Notes: generated by a model not told the origin, from the sequence alone. A DNA stretch of 64,000 bases from Tanytarsus gracilentus (GCA_038502055.1 JAXRKN010000039.1:1054001-1118000); one strand, 5' to 3'; counted from the first letter of the stretch, positions 36,976 through 52,800 are shown. Made by a program: numbers and translations.

Positions 36976-39900
36976 ATGAGTTTCTTTAGTTCGCTGGTCG
37001 CGAATGTTACGAGTGGTGTCGCAAATTTGGGATTAAATTCGCGTCGCTTTTCTCTCTCGCGGCAAGATTCGAATGAAACGAATGCGGTCGAGGGAAGTGC
37101 AAAGTTAACGAGCACACCGTCGATTACAGTCAGCACAACAAGCAGTTTATCAACACAACATGGTGAGTAAAGAATGCAATTAAGAAATTTTATATCAAAG
37201 AGTTGGAAATTTTCTATAAATTTTTTCAAAATTTTTTTAAAGTTGCTCTAATATAAAAAACGACCCTTACCTCATTTCCTCATCTCTGAATAATTTTCCC
37301 TTCATTTTTATGGGTAAACCATCTATGAGGTTTACTAAGTGGTGGAGAATCTAAAATCTCCTTGACCGCATCATAAAAAGTTTTACCACTTTTAAATTTT
37401 TGAATTTCAATGCGCACTCGTAATTTATTTCATGAAGTCGTTTTTGAGTCCTTTTTTGAAGAGCCAAAAATATTTAAATGTTCGGATTCATATTTGCATT
37501 TTAAAAATCATAAAAAGGCTCAAGCTCCGCAGTCTTTAAATATTTATGTAATCTCCGACACTCAATCATCATCCCCACAAACCGTCACCAGCTGCATACT
37601 TAAGTACTCTCCTAAAAGCATTTTTATGCAGCTTCACTCTAAAAATAAATCTCACGCAATCTTTTTCATCTAAATTTAAATTTTCTCACGATGATTCTGC
37701 AAATATTTTTTACCGAGCGTTGCTAAGACACAGCATCAACTCGGTCGTAAGATTTTAAGAATAGATTTCTAAAGAAAACAGCACGATTGACGTGAGCAGC
37801 AAAAGAGCAATCTTTCCATCATTATGTTGAGTGTGAGAATAGCAAAATATTTTGTTATGCTATAATAACAGTTCTAAAAATAGCTCAAAAAATGATAAAA
37901 ATGTTGCTCGACATTTTGATGTGAAAATCATAAATTAATAAATTCTAAAAAAATATTTGGCAGTAATGAAAATTCTTCCAAGATTGACGGCGAGATTTTT
38001 TATGTTTTCTTTTCTCAACTCACGACCTATCGTTGCGAAAAAGAGAGTCATGAAACCTTTTTTTGCTGAATTTGAAGCTCAGCTTTTCTCTGATTAATTT
38101 CGAGCACCCTCGCTTTTATGTAATATTCTTTCATTTATTTTTCTGCGCTTCCATATTGATTTTTATTAAAAGTGAAAAGATTTTTGACTTTGAAAATATT
38201 AAAAAGTTTCCACTCCTTTTGATGAGATTTGACATAAGTTAAGCCATTACAAGAAAATCTGAAAATCTCTTAATTTTTTTCTTAGGATTTCCAAAAGTGG
38301 TAAGTCGAGTTCATTAATTTTCCAGCAAGAAGAAAATTTTCCATCTTGCTCTAATTTATCTTCGTTTTTCGTTCATAAATGAAAAAGGTTCCGTCGCCAT
38401 CTGCGAGCATTGGACAAGTCCCGAGCAGTCTCCGAAGACCCTCGTCACGTGGAATGGAAATGATTCCTCCACGTCAGGGATCTTTTCGACAGCATTCTCC
38501 GAATAATCAGCAGACGTCTCAGCCACAGCCACAACCACAGCAACAACGCTCCCCTGTGCAACCAGTCGCTAGTGCTCCGTTGGAAAAACCGACATTGGCA
38601 TTTTGCAAACGACGCTTGTCATGGCCTGAAATCAACGCATCATCGACATCACGGTGAGTCATTTTGTATAGTCACTTCGAGCTCGTTCAAGGACTTTTTC
38701 AACTTCACACTAAAAAAATATCGACGAAAAGTTCTCAGAAAAAAAATACATAAAGTCACGAAATTGCAAGGAGTAATAAGAAGAATATCATAACCATCAT
38801 CAATTTTATTACCGAACGAAGAAGAAAAACTTTCACTTATCGACTCTTCGATGGCTATTTTTCTCACCTTTTTATGTCGATTATTTCTTCTGCCCACATT
38901 CGTAGACATTTCAGTATAAATATTTAACTATTATCGATAAACGTGGTGGTGTTTAGAACACCTTTGTATAGAAATGACCGGAGAAATTTTCGAAGAAATA
39001 GGGCAGTTTGAGGTGTAGCGAAGTTGATAGCCAAAATGTAATTGGAGCATGGGGTTGAGTTTATAAAAAACTTCCTTATTTTTTTGTCGTTTTTCATTCC
39101 AATTAAATAGCTCGTAATTTTGGACTTAACTTTTATACCCAAAAAAATGTCGCACAATAGAAAATCAATACTGTTGTATTCAGCACAGGAGCTAAGCAAA
39201 CATGAACAAAAGCTTAAGTTCACAATTGTGCAGGTGTCTCTACACGATGTTTGCTTTAACTTGAGGGGTGGTGGCGATTAATAGAAGAGGGCAGAAGCTC
39301 GAGAGAGATTAAGTTGAGGAACTTTTGAGATTTAAGTAGTTTAAACCTCTGCATGAGAAACTTTTCTCCACCTTAAGTTTTCATGTTTCTTCAAATATTT
39401 AAATTTACTTATAAATTGAATTTCTTTCATGGTTTTGAGAATCTCTTTCCCGCTATCAATGCCCAAATGCGTTATAGGCTTCCTCCTAATAAGTCCCTCT
39501 TCGACTATAACTTTTATCGCCTTAACATGCATTCGGAAGTTCCAAAAAAAAGTATTTATAGTCGTTCTCGAGAGGAAACACAAAAAACAATAAATTATCG
39601 ACATAATGAAATGGTCAGGAAGTTGCGAAAGTATTTACACGCTTTACTTAGGAGTTGCGTCAATTAATTTGCAAATGAAAATATGAGAGCTGTAATGTGT
39701 CTACATTAGAATTCCATTAAGTTTAAAAGGATTTATGATTATGACAAAAAAACTGCGCAGTTAGAGGATGTCATTAACTCTTTTTCCACGACATTTCACT
39801 AAATAATTCCTCGATAATGCGAACATCGGATATTTACAGTCGCAATGTGTTCAACTTTCGATAACGACAATGATGGCTTTGAAATTTATGGTGTGTGAGA

Positions 39901-42900
39901 AAAAAATAAATAAAACACACCCAAATTATTGCGGGAAGTTTCAGATGTCTGATGAATATAGATTTACTATACAGTAATGACATTTTGATCAACGTTGTGC
40001 GATAAGCTAAATACGACTGGCGTTTTGCTTAAATTGTAATTTTGAAATTGATATAGCATTGAGGTTATAAGTTGAATTTAATGTATGTTTTTATGGTGCG
40101 ATTGAGTTACCGTGAAGATCCCTGCTAAATTATTGCGTTTTAAAAAAATATAATTTGGGAGAGAAAATTTAGTAAAAGTCTGACATTAATTATTTTCTCG
40201 TTTAAATAATCATTCAACTTCGCTCATTAAAAAACTTTTAAAATAAAGTCAATTTTTTACATCTAGTTTTGCCACTTTGGTGCATTAACAACCAAATCAT
40301 TGACAATAGAAAAAATGTTTTAATAGTATTTTTTTTAGAGCAATTAAAACTTTTTCTACATTTATTTAATTAAAATTCAACTATGGCATAGTTCACAGAG
40401 GAATTTTAAAGTTCTTCAAACATTGTCAAGAGCTTCCGGAATGACAGTTAAAACATGGTCGTATATACTCTAGTAAAAAGACTGATTTTTCATCATTGTT
40501 GCTAAGCAGCAGTGTGTTAAGAGAGATATCGTGATAAAATTCCATTGCTCGCTTTTAGCATTTATGACATTTGTTCACACTCTCACATGCACATGACATT
40601 AATTATCATAAATTCAAACGTTCACCAAATGAGCGAAACGATGATGGTTTTTTGTCTCACACATTTTCATCATCATCATCATCATAATATGTCAGATGTG
40701 TGCATGGAGATATGATGATGAAATTAACTTAAATGTTTCAATCTCCCTCATATAAACAAACAAAGGACTCAGAGCAAAAATATATTTTCATTTTATCTTA
40801 ATTAAGTTTTCCCTCCTCTTTTGTGCTTTTCTCATTAGTCCTCTTGGCGATGCGGTCGTGATGAAATTTGAGAAAATGATGATGTGAATCATAAAAATCA
40901 TACGCTTAATATGCAAAAGCGGTTTGTGATGTTTTTTTGCAGACAATGTCTCGCTTTGAAATTTTGTAATTTCTTTCTTTAAAACATCTAAAAATTTACA
41001 TTCTCAAAAATTTCGTTCATCGACTCACTTTTAAGCAATATTCAAATCAGTACCGCTCATTTGTTTGAAACAAAAATCTCTTTTTAAGACATCATTACTG
41101 CTGTAGCATGAACAAAACAGTCTTTTAAAAGTTAAATAAGCGAGAAAAGCTTTTGTCTCAATAGTAAAGCGGCGCACATACTGTTTACATGTTTATTGTT
41201 GATTCTCTAATCACGATTAAAAAAGAGTGAGCGGAAAATTCTTGTTTCATTTCAGAAGCGATTATCGTTTGAATTTATGATCATTATTTTAATGTCTGTT
41301 AGGAAAATTCTTCGGCAATACTCGAACATGAGTTTTCGCCTCGATTAAGGCTTATGAAGCTGCCTCTTAAATAAGGGGAGAAGAAAAGAATAAAGTTAAA
41401 CACATCGGAGCTCATGAATATTTAATGTAGATGTGTCGACTTTCATACATAAGTGAGCGGCATGTACGTACAATGCTTGGTCATAATTTTAAAAATTCTC
41501 TTATTTGAATGATTTGGATCTTTAAAATAATTTGGTAAAAATTTGAACAATTGCAATTGCTAAATTTAAAATTGTTATTTCCAAACTATAAATATAGTTG
41601 CAACAAATTCTTTCAGCATTTTAGTTTATCTGCAATATTTTTTCTCAAAATCAGCTTGAACAGAAACATAAATTTGTGACCAACTACTGTAAACATAAAA
41701 AATTCTGAATTTAAAATGAAATTGAATTTTTCCAAGTATTAGTTCATCACCCAAAATTCCCCCGCTCACTAATAAAATTCATTTATTACATGTGGGAAAT
41801 GATCTTGTGTTTGCTTTGAGTCTTATATCCTGAAGTCGCTAACTCACACAAGTTTATACAGCATAAAAGCGAGCTGTGCATACGCAAAATTCTCTTTTAC
41901 CACTTTTCATATAAAGCTTTTGAACTTTAAGACCGAAAATAATTTGTTTACAAACATTATTTGCATAAAGTCATTTTCATTGAATTAAAAGAAAAACTTT
42001 GAACATAAAATATTTTAAAGTTTTACTAGCGAATGGTTATAAAATATTTGAAACTTTACGCGCTTAACGAATGAAAAGCTTTTAATGCTCTTAAAATAAA
42101 CTTTAAATAATCCCTTTTAAATGTAAAATTTAAAAGCCTACAAATTTCAGGCGAAAAATATTTCTAGGTTTAGTTGAGAAAAAATTTAATTGACTGTAAA
42201 AATGTCCAGATTAAAAAAGCATTGAGATAAGTACATAGATTAAGAGAAATTTTACAAAATATCCTTTTAATTAGATTACAAGAAAAAAATTAACTATTTG
42301 GAAAATTAAAATTAACTCGTTTTAATCCCTCGAGGTAAAATTGATAAAATATTAATTAAATCATAAAAAATCCGTATTGAATAAAACAGCTTTTAATTAA
42401 TACCAAAATTTCATGGCAGATCTTTATGTCATTTAAAGACATTTAATTTTAATTCTTTAATTTTGATAATACATTTGATCATAACACCCCGCGGTTAAAA
42501 CCCACAAACAATTATTCCATAATTGGATTGGATTCAAATGTTTTCAATTAATTTTCTCGTGAATTTTTTTCATCTTAAAACGAGCTTTTGACGTCATGAG
42601 TTATTTTTGAATTTACATGGATACGAAAAAGTTACTCAATTAAACTCTGCAAAATTTTCAGATTGAAAACGAATTCAATTATTTTTATGCGATACTCAAA
42701 ATACCAACGAGAAGTTTATATAAAATTAACTCAATTATTTCTTTTTTCTTCTTCTTTTATGCAAACATGAAAATCAACAATTTAATACCACGACAACATA
42801 CCAAACATCATCAGTGTACAAGAGAGCGATGCCTCATTCTTTGAGTCTTTTACGGCGCTGTCATGGAAACGTGAAAATAGAAGAATGTCAGCTGTGCGTG

Positions 42901-45900
42901 CAGCAGAAACTCGTGCTGAACAAATGCCAATTGCCGAGAAGGAGACACTGCTGAAGGAGGATGAGATCGAGACGGTGAACGAACGTGAGCAGCTGTATGT
43001 AGACGTTTTATATACAATTGCAAATTGTGTCGGATGTCAGCTACCCTCTGGAGGCCAAGTAAGCGTTAACATTCATGTGTGAACCCTTTGAGTGACTCAA
43101 TTAAAAATAATAATAATTTTTCACAGTTTGCTCACTTCAAGGATGAAATGTATACAACGGCACAAAGAGCTTTCGGAGTTTCGCCCGATCGACATTATCG
43201 ATTGCTTCATGCGGCGGTTGAAGAAAAGCCGAAAATCATCGTTTTATCAGTGATTGTGCAAGAAGCGGAGGGTCTTGAAGCGAAAGATGCGAACGGTATG
43301 TTTTCTGCCTCAAAAGTCAATCTTAATGCCAATTTATAAGATGTTTTTATTGCCCTCTCCCGCCATGAGATTTCTCTATTGTTGTGGGAAATTAGATGGA
43401 AAAAATATGGACTGTAAAAGCTATAAATTCAACACGCTCGGGTGATAATATGCAAATCCTCTAAGAGAGATGTTTGAATACTGTAGAAAATTTTGGTTAG
43501 ATTGTGAATTTTATGCATTCGATAAAGGCTTCAATGAACAAATTGAAGCTTAAACTTGATCTTTTTAGTCAACAAAAAAAAGTTATTTTTCCACAAGAAT
43601 TTTAAATTTAAACTGACACAAATCTCTTTAAGAATTTCTTATTACCTCGCCAATGGCTCATTAAGCAATAATTATAAGCGAACGCCTCTTAAATTTCCTT
43701 AAATCCTTTTAATGTTCGAATACATAATTAAATTTGCTTCCCCGAAGGATTTCGCTCGAATAAAGTTTATTTATGCGTGAAATTATTCAATTTACGGGCA
43801 AATTGACTCAAACTTCTCTATCATGTCTATTGTGTATTTAAACTCGCCGCACATGAATCAAAAGTTCTGCATGCAATGCTTTGGAAATTGATTCAAAGGC
43901 GACAACAAATATGAGTTTCAGGTTAACGTATACTCATTTCACTTTTAAATGCATCAATCAATGGCTGTTTTGTCTGTATCTAGCAATTTCAGAGCTTACA
44001 ACTTGTGTGGAAATTATTTATTGTTCTTTCTCTGAGGTTGGAGGGAAAAGGGAATTGTTTTGGTCTGTTAAAATGCCATTATGTTCCATTAAAGCTTCAT
44101 AATTCAATTTGCGTGCGCACTAATGATATTAAAAACACCCCGAACAAAAGTTTTCCTTCATTTTATTGTGTGCTTTCAACGTGGAACCGAGACACAAATT
44201 GATTGTCAGGTGCTTTCCGTTTTACATGATAATCCTAAGCTAGCTAGGTTAAAATTATTTTTGAAAAATCTTTGTCTTGCTTTAAGTGATTAGTTCGCAA
44301 CATTTAATTTTGAAATAATTTTCTAAATTTCAGTTAAAAAATTTTTTAAAGCATTTTCTCGCTTAAAATAGCGATTTATGTCAGCAGATATCAGCAGACA
44401 CATATATAAAAGCACTAATCTGATTGTTTGTTTATCTTTTTGTGTTGAAATTCATGAAGCGCTCGTATGTGACTTTATTACGTGCCAAGCAACGTCGAAT
44501 TGAAATCCTCGAAAATACTTCTTAATTTCCCAAAAAATATGTAAATTGAAGCGAAATTCTCTTCGTAAATTACTTGCCAAGTGACAAGCTCTCAGTGGGT
44601 GGGAAAATTTTATGGAAATTCTCAGTAAACTCAATTATTAGTGAAGGTAAAAAGAATTGTAACAGGAGGCAAATAGTAGTAATTATGACATTACAGTTTA
44701 TGCAATTTAAATATTTCTTGTTTTCCTGGAGCTTGAATAAATCATCAATTTTAATTAGTTTCTCTTCTCTTACTGTCAGGCGAAGATGATGCAACTCTGA
44801 GAATGATAATGATAAAGTTTAAATTGAAATTGTCTACGTCTGAGTAACTTCCAAAAATAATGTTTGGTAACAAATTTTGGATAAAAATGCACATTGGATT
44901 TAATTAAAAAAAGATTTAGATTCGAAAAATTCATCTGGTGTATGATTTCTCTTCAAGAATATGTCAATCACAGCCTAATTTAGATTTTAAATGCCCAGAG
45001 CAGATTGCCTTAAGCTTTAAGCTTTAACTTTGCTGTCAGTGTCTCACAGCTATGCGTAGATTAATATCTTTTAAAGCTTTTCCGTGATTTGTCACGAGAT
45101 CAACAATAAGCAAAAAAACCTTTTTATTCGTTGAACTGATGTGTTTAATGACATGTGAAAAAGGATCCGAAAAAGTTATTAATGAAGCATAAAATTGGAT
45201 TACACATTTAATGTGTGATGATGACTTTATAAATTTCCACCATGCGGATGATGATAAATCATCGTATAGGTGTGTTGAGTAATTAATATTTTAGTGAGTG
45301 TTAACGACTCAACAGATATATAAATTTTCCGAATTAATTAAGAGATTTCAAGCAGAATTAACCTGATGTTAGATTATGCAATAGATGAAGATAAAATTAA
45401 GTATATACATGACGATGATAATATTTGCAATGATATTGTCGTCAAAGCGACATATGAGGATGTTTCATCATATTTGTTATGTAAACATATACATAGGGTA
45501 ATTGAGTTATTTAGAAACGCGCAAAGTTGAATAGAAATGAAAAATGTTGAATTCAAATTGTGCTGTTTGAAATTTTCCACTGAAAGTTTGTCGCAAATTT
45601 ATAATCATTTTGTGGTTGGGTTTTGTCAATTTATTTTCAAATGAAACCTTAATAACTCCAGCTCTTGTGACACATCCAGGAAAATTTAATATAAAATAAA
45701 TTTCATCGATTCATGTCACGTTGAAATTTTTTTTATGTCTTATCTCTCGATTGAAAATTAAAGGCGAGGTTGTGAGACGATTTTATAGTGCATGAACATG
45801 TTGAGAAAGTATCTGTTATTTTTCTGATACAACACAAACCGCCAACACCATTGCCATACATTCACTTCCTCTACCTCATGTGTCACTTGACTCAAGGGAG

Positions 45901-48900
45901 GAGTAAAAAGGTGCTTTTCTAACATAACAATGCCACAATTTGTGTTTTTGTCTGTATTTGAAGCGGAATATTTTCTCATCATGACCTTTAAATTATTTTC
46001 ATTACTCACACAGGTTTTAGTGATCCTTATTGCATGCTTGGTATCACAACGATGTCCTGCCCTCCACCGCCTCTCTCTCCTCAACCTCCAGCAACACCAC
46101 GCGCTATGCTTCCAGAACTAGGCATGGATAGTCTCGACTCACCCGATAACAAATTGCGTAAACACGGCGGCAGCTTCCGATTGAGCTTCAAGCGTAAAAA
46201 TCAACATCGCGACTCGATGGGACCGATGCCGGCAAAAATGATCAAAGCGACTTCCGTGAAGCCTCACACACTCTGTCCCAAATGGAACGAAAAATTTAAA
46301 TTGTAAATATTTCTTCTCTATATTAAGAGACATTTTTCACGTAATTATTTGACATTCATAGCGATGTTGATGATATAAACAGCGACCAGCTACACCTCGA
46401 CATTTGGGATCACGACGATGAGAGCAGCGTCCTTGATGCGGTATCGCGGCTTAACGAAGTAAGAGGCGTCCGCGGTTTGGGACGGTTTTTTAAACAAGTC
46501 TGCCAAAGTGCTCGACAGGGGTCACAAGATGATTTTCTCGGAAGCATCAACATTCCTATATCGGTGAGAGAATAATTTAATCTAAATAATCTCGCACGTA
46601 CTTGAAGTAATATTTGACTCAACAGGAAATTCCCTCGACCGGACTCGAAGGATGGTTTAAGCTAGAGGGTCGGAGTCATCGCAGTAGTGTCCAGGGTCGA
46701 ATTCGCCTAAAGGTTTGGCTCTCGACACGAGACGATCATGGACAGTCGGAGGATGACATTTTAGTGGAAACGCGAAAGCTAGAGAGGTGCACCGTAATTT
46801 TTATGCAGCACGAACTTGCAACGCACGAGCCCACTTGGAGTTGGAGTGGGGACATACAGGGATCGGCATTGACAATACTTCATCAAATGGCAGTTCAAGC
46901 TGACCTCTCCGAATTGTATTGTACGATGGCACGATTTGTCGCAGCCATTTCATTAAACAATAGAACACCAATAGATCCAAAATTTATTCATAGAATTATG
47001 CTCGAAATGGATCGCTATTGGATGCAAACTGCAATGGAGCCACTCGGACATGAGATGGAGCAATGGTTGGCGAAAGCAATGTCACGTTTCGTAGAAGTTT
47101 CACTTCATCAAATGCTTCGACATCGTGAGGTATTTCCAGCACTTCATCCACCATCGTTGGTGAGACTCGAATTTCTCCTTAGATCTCTCGGCGTCCTCGG
47201 CTCAATGCGCGCATTCCGACAAGTTTGTCCTTTCAATAAAGGCGTTCGAGGCGAAATTGTCAATTATCTCCGAAAGGGGAGCGTTTTATGGGCGCAACAT
47301 CAATTGAGAGACTCTCTCCGTCATGAAAATCCCCTCGTTCAATTTACAACCACTTTATTAGCTGATTTACAAACCGGATTGACTTATTATCATCCGCTAT
47401 TCGATAAGTGAGTGGATTGTGAAAATTTTAATGGAAATTTTAATTAATCTTGTGGTAATTACTTTTTAGCACCAATGGAGTTCAATACTTTAGCATTGTA
47501 TACAAGCAGTTGGATCAAATTGTGAGTAGAGAACTTTTATTGAGGTTATTGACTTTACTCGTATATATACGAGCATGTATGGGATCCAATGAATAAAATT
47601 TTTTCAACTTCCTATAGCTCTTCGATGAAGTCTCAATTCGAATGGAAACAGGTCAAATTGCAGGAGCACCAACTAATCAATATGCAGTCCTGGAAGGGCG
47701 AGAATGCATTGATACACGACCATTCGAATTGTACTTTGCACTACAGGAATTTTCAATTTTAAAGCAACATTTATCAGTGCAACCGCAGCCACCTGAGAAG
47801 CCATTAGGTATTCAAAGCTACCATTTGTGGTTTGAATCTATCATTCAACTGTGGGTTGCTGTCGGTAAGAATAAAGCACTCAATCGTGTACGAAGTGCCG
47901 TCAGCATGGATGAAGCATGCGAGGGAGAAAAAATTGTTCGACACAGCACATCGTCGGTGGATATTGCGAGTGTCATTTATCAATTGAAAGAATTTTGGAG
48001 ATTACTGGCTTGGCCCGACATCAATACAGGTGTGCATTTCGAGGCTCAGTTCATTGATGCCGCATGCTCTGCCGCCCTTTGCTACAGCGACTTAGTGCAT
48101 CAACAGTTAATTGATGGCGGTTATTATGAACAACAAGGCTCATTCAAGGTGACAGACGAGTTTTGTGTTGGGGTAAATAATTTAGAATACGTTCGGCGAG
48201 CATTGTCCGAATTTCGTACGGAAGAGTCGAGTCAAAATCAACTAAATCAAATGCAACAGATGTTAGATAATACACTCGGACAAATCGAACGGACAGTCGA
48301 GAGGATTATGAATCGTATGGCGATTACTATGCAATCATCCATGCAGAAATCTGTGTTCCATTTGGTGAGTTTTAACTGCTCTTCTAAAGCGGACTTTGAG
48401 AAAGGATTGTTTTTTGGTTGGAAATGTAAAATGGATGACGAGGGTTGAAGGGATGGAAAAAAATTCATGGGTCACGCAAAAGTTTATTTAGGATTTCATA
48501 ATAAAAAAAATCAGCTGATTTTATAATTTTAAATCGAATTCATAAGACATTAATCAAATCCTCTCTTAACTTTCCGCAAAATCAACTCTCTTTGTACAAA
48601 CTCCATAATTTTGCACTTAGGCTTGGTCACCAGACTCCCTACCAGCATCTCAAGCAATCATTCCATTATTAGAATATCTCGACCTCCATCTCTCCTCACT
48701 CAATAGTGCCCTTCTAACGAAAAACTTTCATCGTGCTTTAAATATAATTTGGCTCTTAGTATTAAACGAACTCTCCGCTCAAATGGATTCAGCGGGTGGA
48801 GAGAAGCCTGCCAATTTTCATGATCGTTTATATGAAGCCCTTCAAATGCTCGTCGAGTTTATTCATGCCGAGGGACTGGGTCTTACACATGAGGTGATAA

Positions 48901-49865
48901 AAAATGACGATTATTGGCGCGTCGAACAGCGGCTGCAATATCACAAGACCAGCACGGAACATTTACTTGACTTGTTTTACATGCAGCGCTTTCAAGAGCA
49001 GGTTCGCCTACAAAATTCAACGGAACCGGCACAATTCGGCATTTTATCGGTGCGAGCATACCTTAATCATGATTCATTATGCGTCGAGGTACTTCGCGCA
49101 CAAAATGTCATACCACTCGACCCGAATGGCTTTAGCGATCCCTTTGTAATCATAGAAATTTTACCGCGTCGAGTATTCATGCATTGTAACGAGCAGCAAA
49201 CCCACGTTCATAAGGTATACAAACTAGAAAAGATATGAAAAAGTTGTTTGAGAGTTTCGAGGAAAAATAATTTATTGTTGGCTTATGCAAGGCATACGAA
49301 CAAATTTATATGATTTAGTGTTCAATTACAAGTTTTAAATTCGAAAGACTCTTCCAACAATTTTGTTAGGCTTTTTTGAATTCTCTCGTCAATTTCATAA
49401 ATTCAATCCATTTTCAGAGAACTCTCAATCCTGTTTTCGATGAATGTTTTGAGTTTGGCATGATAACGGTGGAGCAGTGTACACAAGAATCGGCAATGAT
49501 TGCATTTACAGTGATGGATCATGACGTTATTACGGCGAATGATTTTGCGGGAGAAGCTTTTCTATCGCTTAACAGCATTCCGGGTGTGAGTGAGTGCGGA
49601 GGCATCGATAATTTCCATGGCTTGAAACCAATTGATTTGGTTCTGATGCAACAGCGCGATAAACGTGAGTGTTGAAATTTGATTGAAGCGGAATAATTTG
49701 AGATCTGGCAATTCCTAATTGAGTTTTAAAATTTTTCATATTAAAATCAACTTATAAAATTTATCTTTTACAGACCATCCAATTCTTCAAATTCTAGAAA
49801 CACGAACGACCGATAAACTCGCACTCGATTTTGTCCGTAAACAGAGAGCACGTGTGACAAGCTAA
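36976..49865 (+). CDS. stac: Staccato / Unc-13-4A (Munc13-4/BAIAP3-type C2-MUN protein)
   Basis: Thirteen coding exons: 36976-37162, 38286-38299, 38388-38653, 42815-43058, 43127-43295, 46014-46302, 46362-46563, 46626-47407, 47470-47521, 47618-48364, 48621-49214, 49418-49664, 49774-49865. They total 3,885 nt, or 1,294 residues. The N-terminus is Ser/Gln-rich and disordered. The conserved ESDASFFESFTALSWKRENRR block follows, then a first C2 domain (residues ~255-455) with Ca2+-loop acids in DANGFSDPY and DIWDHDDES. The MUN/MHD region spans ~520-1080. A second C2 domain (~1115-1260) has DPNGFSDPF and DHDVITANDF. In Drosophila, staccato acts in lysosome-related-organelle fusion during tracheal tube joining. 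The family primes SNARE-dependent vesicle fusion. AATAAA at 49887-49892. Confidence 0.95.
38286..38299 (+). other. stac: 14-nt micro-exon of staccato
   Basis: A long pyrimidine tract and TTAG precede GATTTCCAAAAGTG, which is followed directly by the strong donor GTAAGT. Exon 36976-37162 ends in phase 1 and exon 38388-38653 must start in phase 0. Direct joining gives an early stop, while these 14 nt restore the frame and encode (G)FPKV. The 88-nt intron after it ends at GAAAAAG. Confidence 0.75.
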
Positions 49866-52800
49866 ATATTTAACGCGTAAAATTAAAATAAATTTAAAGG
49901 AAAATAAAAAGTGGAACAAAAAAATATGAGTAAGAATTAAACATAATCATAATGTGGATATGATACTAATTACGGGCTTTAAATCCAGTTTATATAAATA
50001 TTAAAAACAAAAATATCTACATATTAGCTCAAAATAATAATTACAGAGCTATCTGACTGCAGACATTCTTTACAATATCTCTCAAAAGTAGATTAAGAAA
50101 CGAAATCAATTAAGATTCAGAGAAAGTTTTCTAATTAAAAGCTCAGTCTCAAATTGTCAATCAATATGTGAGTATCAAATTCAAATAAATAAATTTTTTC
50201 TATCTAAGACTAACTGTAGACTGTATTTATGAATGTTGCAATCAATGTTTGTGTCCTATATACATGTGAAAGCCTCGAAACCTCAAAGAAAGCTTTTTCA
50301 AAATGTAAAATGAACTTTTGTTTGCCATGAAATAATTAAGAACACAAAATCATCTGTCAAGGTGAGGAAAATGTAGTCTCTTATGATACTTTATCATGCT
50401 CACAAATTTAACGAACTTTTTTTGAAGGAATCGAAATTCTTTACACAGAATATATTTTAGAGCTTTTTAAAAATGAATCAAGCTTTCGAAATATTCTATT
50501 GACTAGATTTATTTTATTGGCTCACATGTGCCGGATTTATTTTATCGAATTACTTTGAAATTTATTTAACTTATGGCAATTTTACTAACATATTTTGTGG
50601 TTTGCTTTCATGTTTTATTGCTTCATTAAAAACTGATTTCCTCTTTATGTTCATAAAATGACAAACCAAGTCCAAAATATTAACATTTATTACCAAAGAA
50701 TCGCAAAATATTTTTTATTTAAACACTGTTGGTAATTTTACATTTTAAATAATTTCCGAGATATGTCAGAAAAGTTGCTTATTCATTTTATAAATGTTAA
50801 ATATTACCACAAAAATGGGAATTTATTCAATGTCAAAAAAGACATTTTTAATAACGTCAAAAATGCAAATTTTATTTTGATTTTCAAATAATTAATAGCC
50901 TATAATTAAATAAATGTACCTCAAACTAGTAAATGTGATTATATTTATTAAAATTTCAAAGCTTTTTATAAGAAAAAAACTTTTATAAACCGTTTAATCT
51001 TTTATAGAGCACTTTTACTATCTTTTACGACCAAATCGTGATCCTATATCGCTTTATTTTCTCACGCATGTTTGTATAGAACTTTATGAATAAAAATCTT
51101 CAATGTTGGTGCTGTCAAACTTTTTCCATTTCCTCTCTCTTTTTTGACACTCTCATATGTCTCATATAACATTATGGGTCTTGATACCATCAACAACAAC
51201 TATCATAAAAAACTTTTCACATAAACTCGAAAAAATAAGATTGAGTTTCATAATTTGTATCTCTAGAAAAATGTCAAAATTTACAAAATTTAGGTAAAAT
51301 TTATTAGAGGGGAAACTGACGCAAAATTTTAAGATTAGAAAATTGTAAACACACAAAAAAATCTATTTAAGTCTTTCTAGAAATTCTTGTGAGTTTCTCA
51401 AATAAAGCTGAAGAACTTTTGTAAAAGATTAGAGCAAAAAACGGTAAATCTTATGATAAATTTTACATACATTAAATTGAATGAAAACAATTAAACTTCT
51501 ATTTAAAATATCTGATGGAAATGATATGGTATATTGTGATGAACTAAAAGGTTAATGAATGTATGAAATATGTGCGTAAATTACATGACTTTAAATAATT
51601 GAGTGTGTACTCAATTATTCACAAATTTATTTGCATATATTTTTATCAATAAAATCAAGTTTTATGCGTAATGTCAAATTCTTAGAAAATTGAATCTTGA
51701 AAAACGTTTGTAGATTGTTAGAAAAGAAGACCACAAAATAAAATTTAATTAATTTAAAAGTTTTTCAAGAGAATATTTTTCAAGAAATGGCTCTAATGCG
51801 AAGAAAAATCTGTCTTCTTTCAAATACTGTGATTTAATGATTGACAAGATGCTAAAAATCTCTCTATCTAAGTATCTTTCACTGCAAACTTTAAAATGCA
51901 TAAAAAAATAATCATTAGCGATAAGAAAAGCGATTATAAAAAATGTAATTGCTTCATATTTATGTGAGAACACAAACTATAATAATAACTTCATGAGAAA
52001 GGGTGGAATTACATGTAATCTAGACGAGCTTACCTTGTTCTTTATCTTTTTCGAACATGAATAATTGAAGAAAGTTTTCCTTTATAAATCATATAGTCTT
52101 CGTGAATGGAAGAAACATCTACAGTCAATTTAATAGAATGCAACTTTAAAACTTACTTCCATTATTAACAGAATAACTGTGTTGCCATGAATATTCATTA
52201 GTCTAACATTAAACAAAAGATGCAAATTTGAAAACACACTGAACGATTATCATCGTCAAAAGCTTTTAATTTGCATCATAACTTTGCAAAATCCATCCTC
52301 CTTTCCTAACGCATGATAAAACTTTGAAAATTTGCATGCTTACTGATAAAATTCAAACAATTATAATTTGAAAAGTTTTCATCAAAAAGTTTAACTCTTT
52401 CACAAATTTAAAAATCCCAGAAACTTCATAAATTCATTTTATATTTAATTTTATAAAGAAAAACATTTGCTATCTGACTCATATCGAATGCAATCAAGCA
52501 TGTTCTCTAAAGTGCACCTAACGAAACTGAACAAGAATTTTTTCATATATTTTTCAACCTCTACTGTCTCTTTTTATGAGAAAGGAATTTTATTAATTAC
52601 CCACACACGTACCCTCAGATATGAAGACGCTGTTTTCAAATAAAAAGCTCTTTAAATCAATTAGCTTTAGAAAATAAAATATTCGATTTTAAATTAATAG
52701 CCTAAATTTAAATTTAAAATTGTTTTATGAAATCCATTGCACAATTATAAATATGTTAATGATAAATTGAATTTTAATTATAGAGCACACGTGCATGTGA

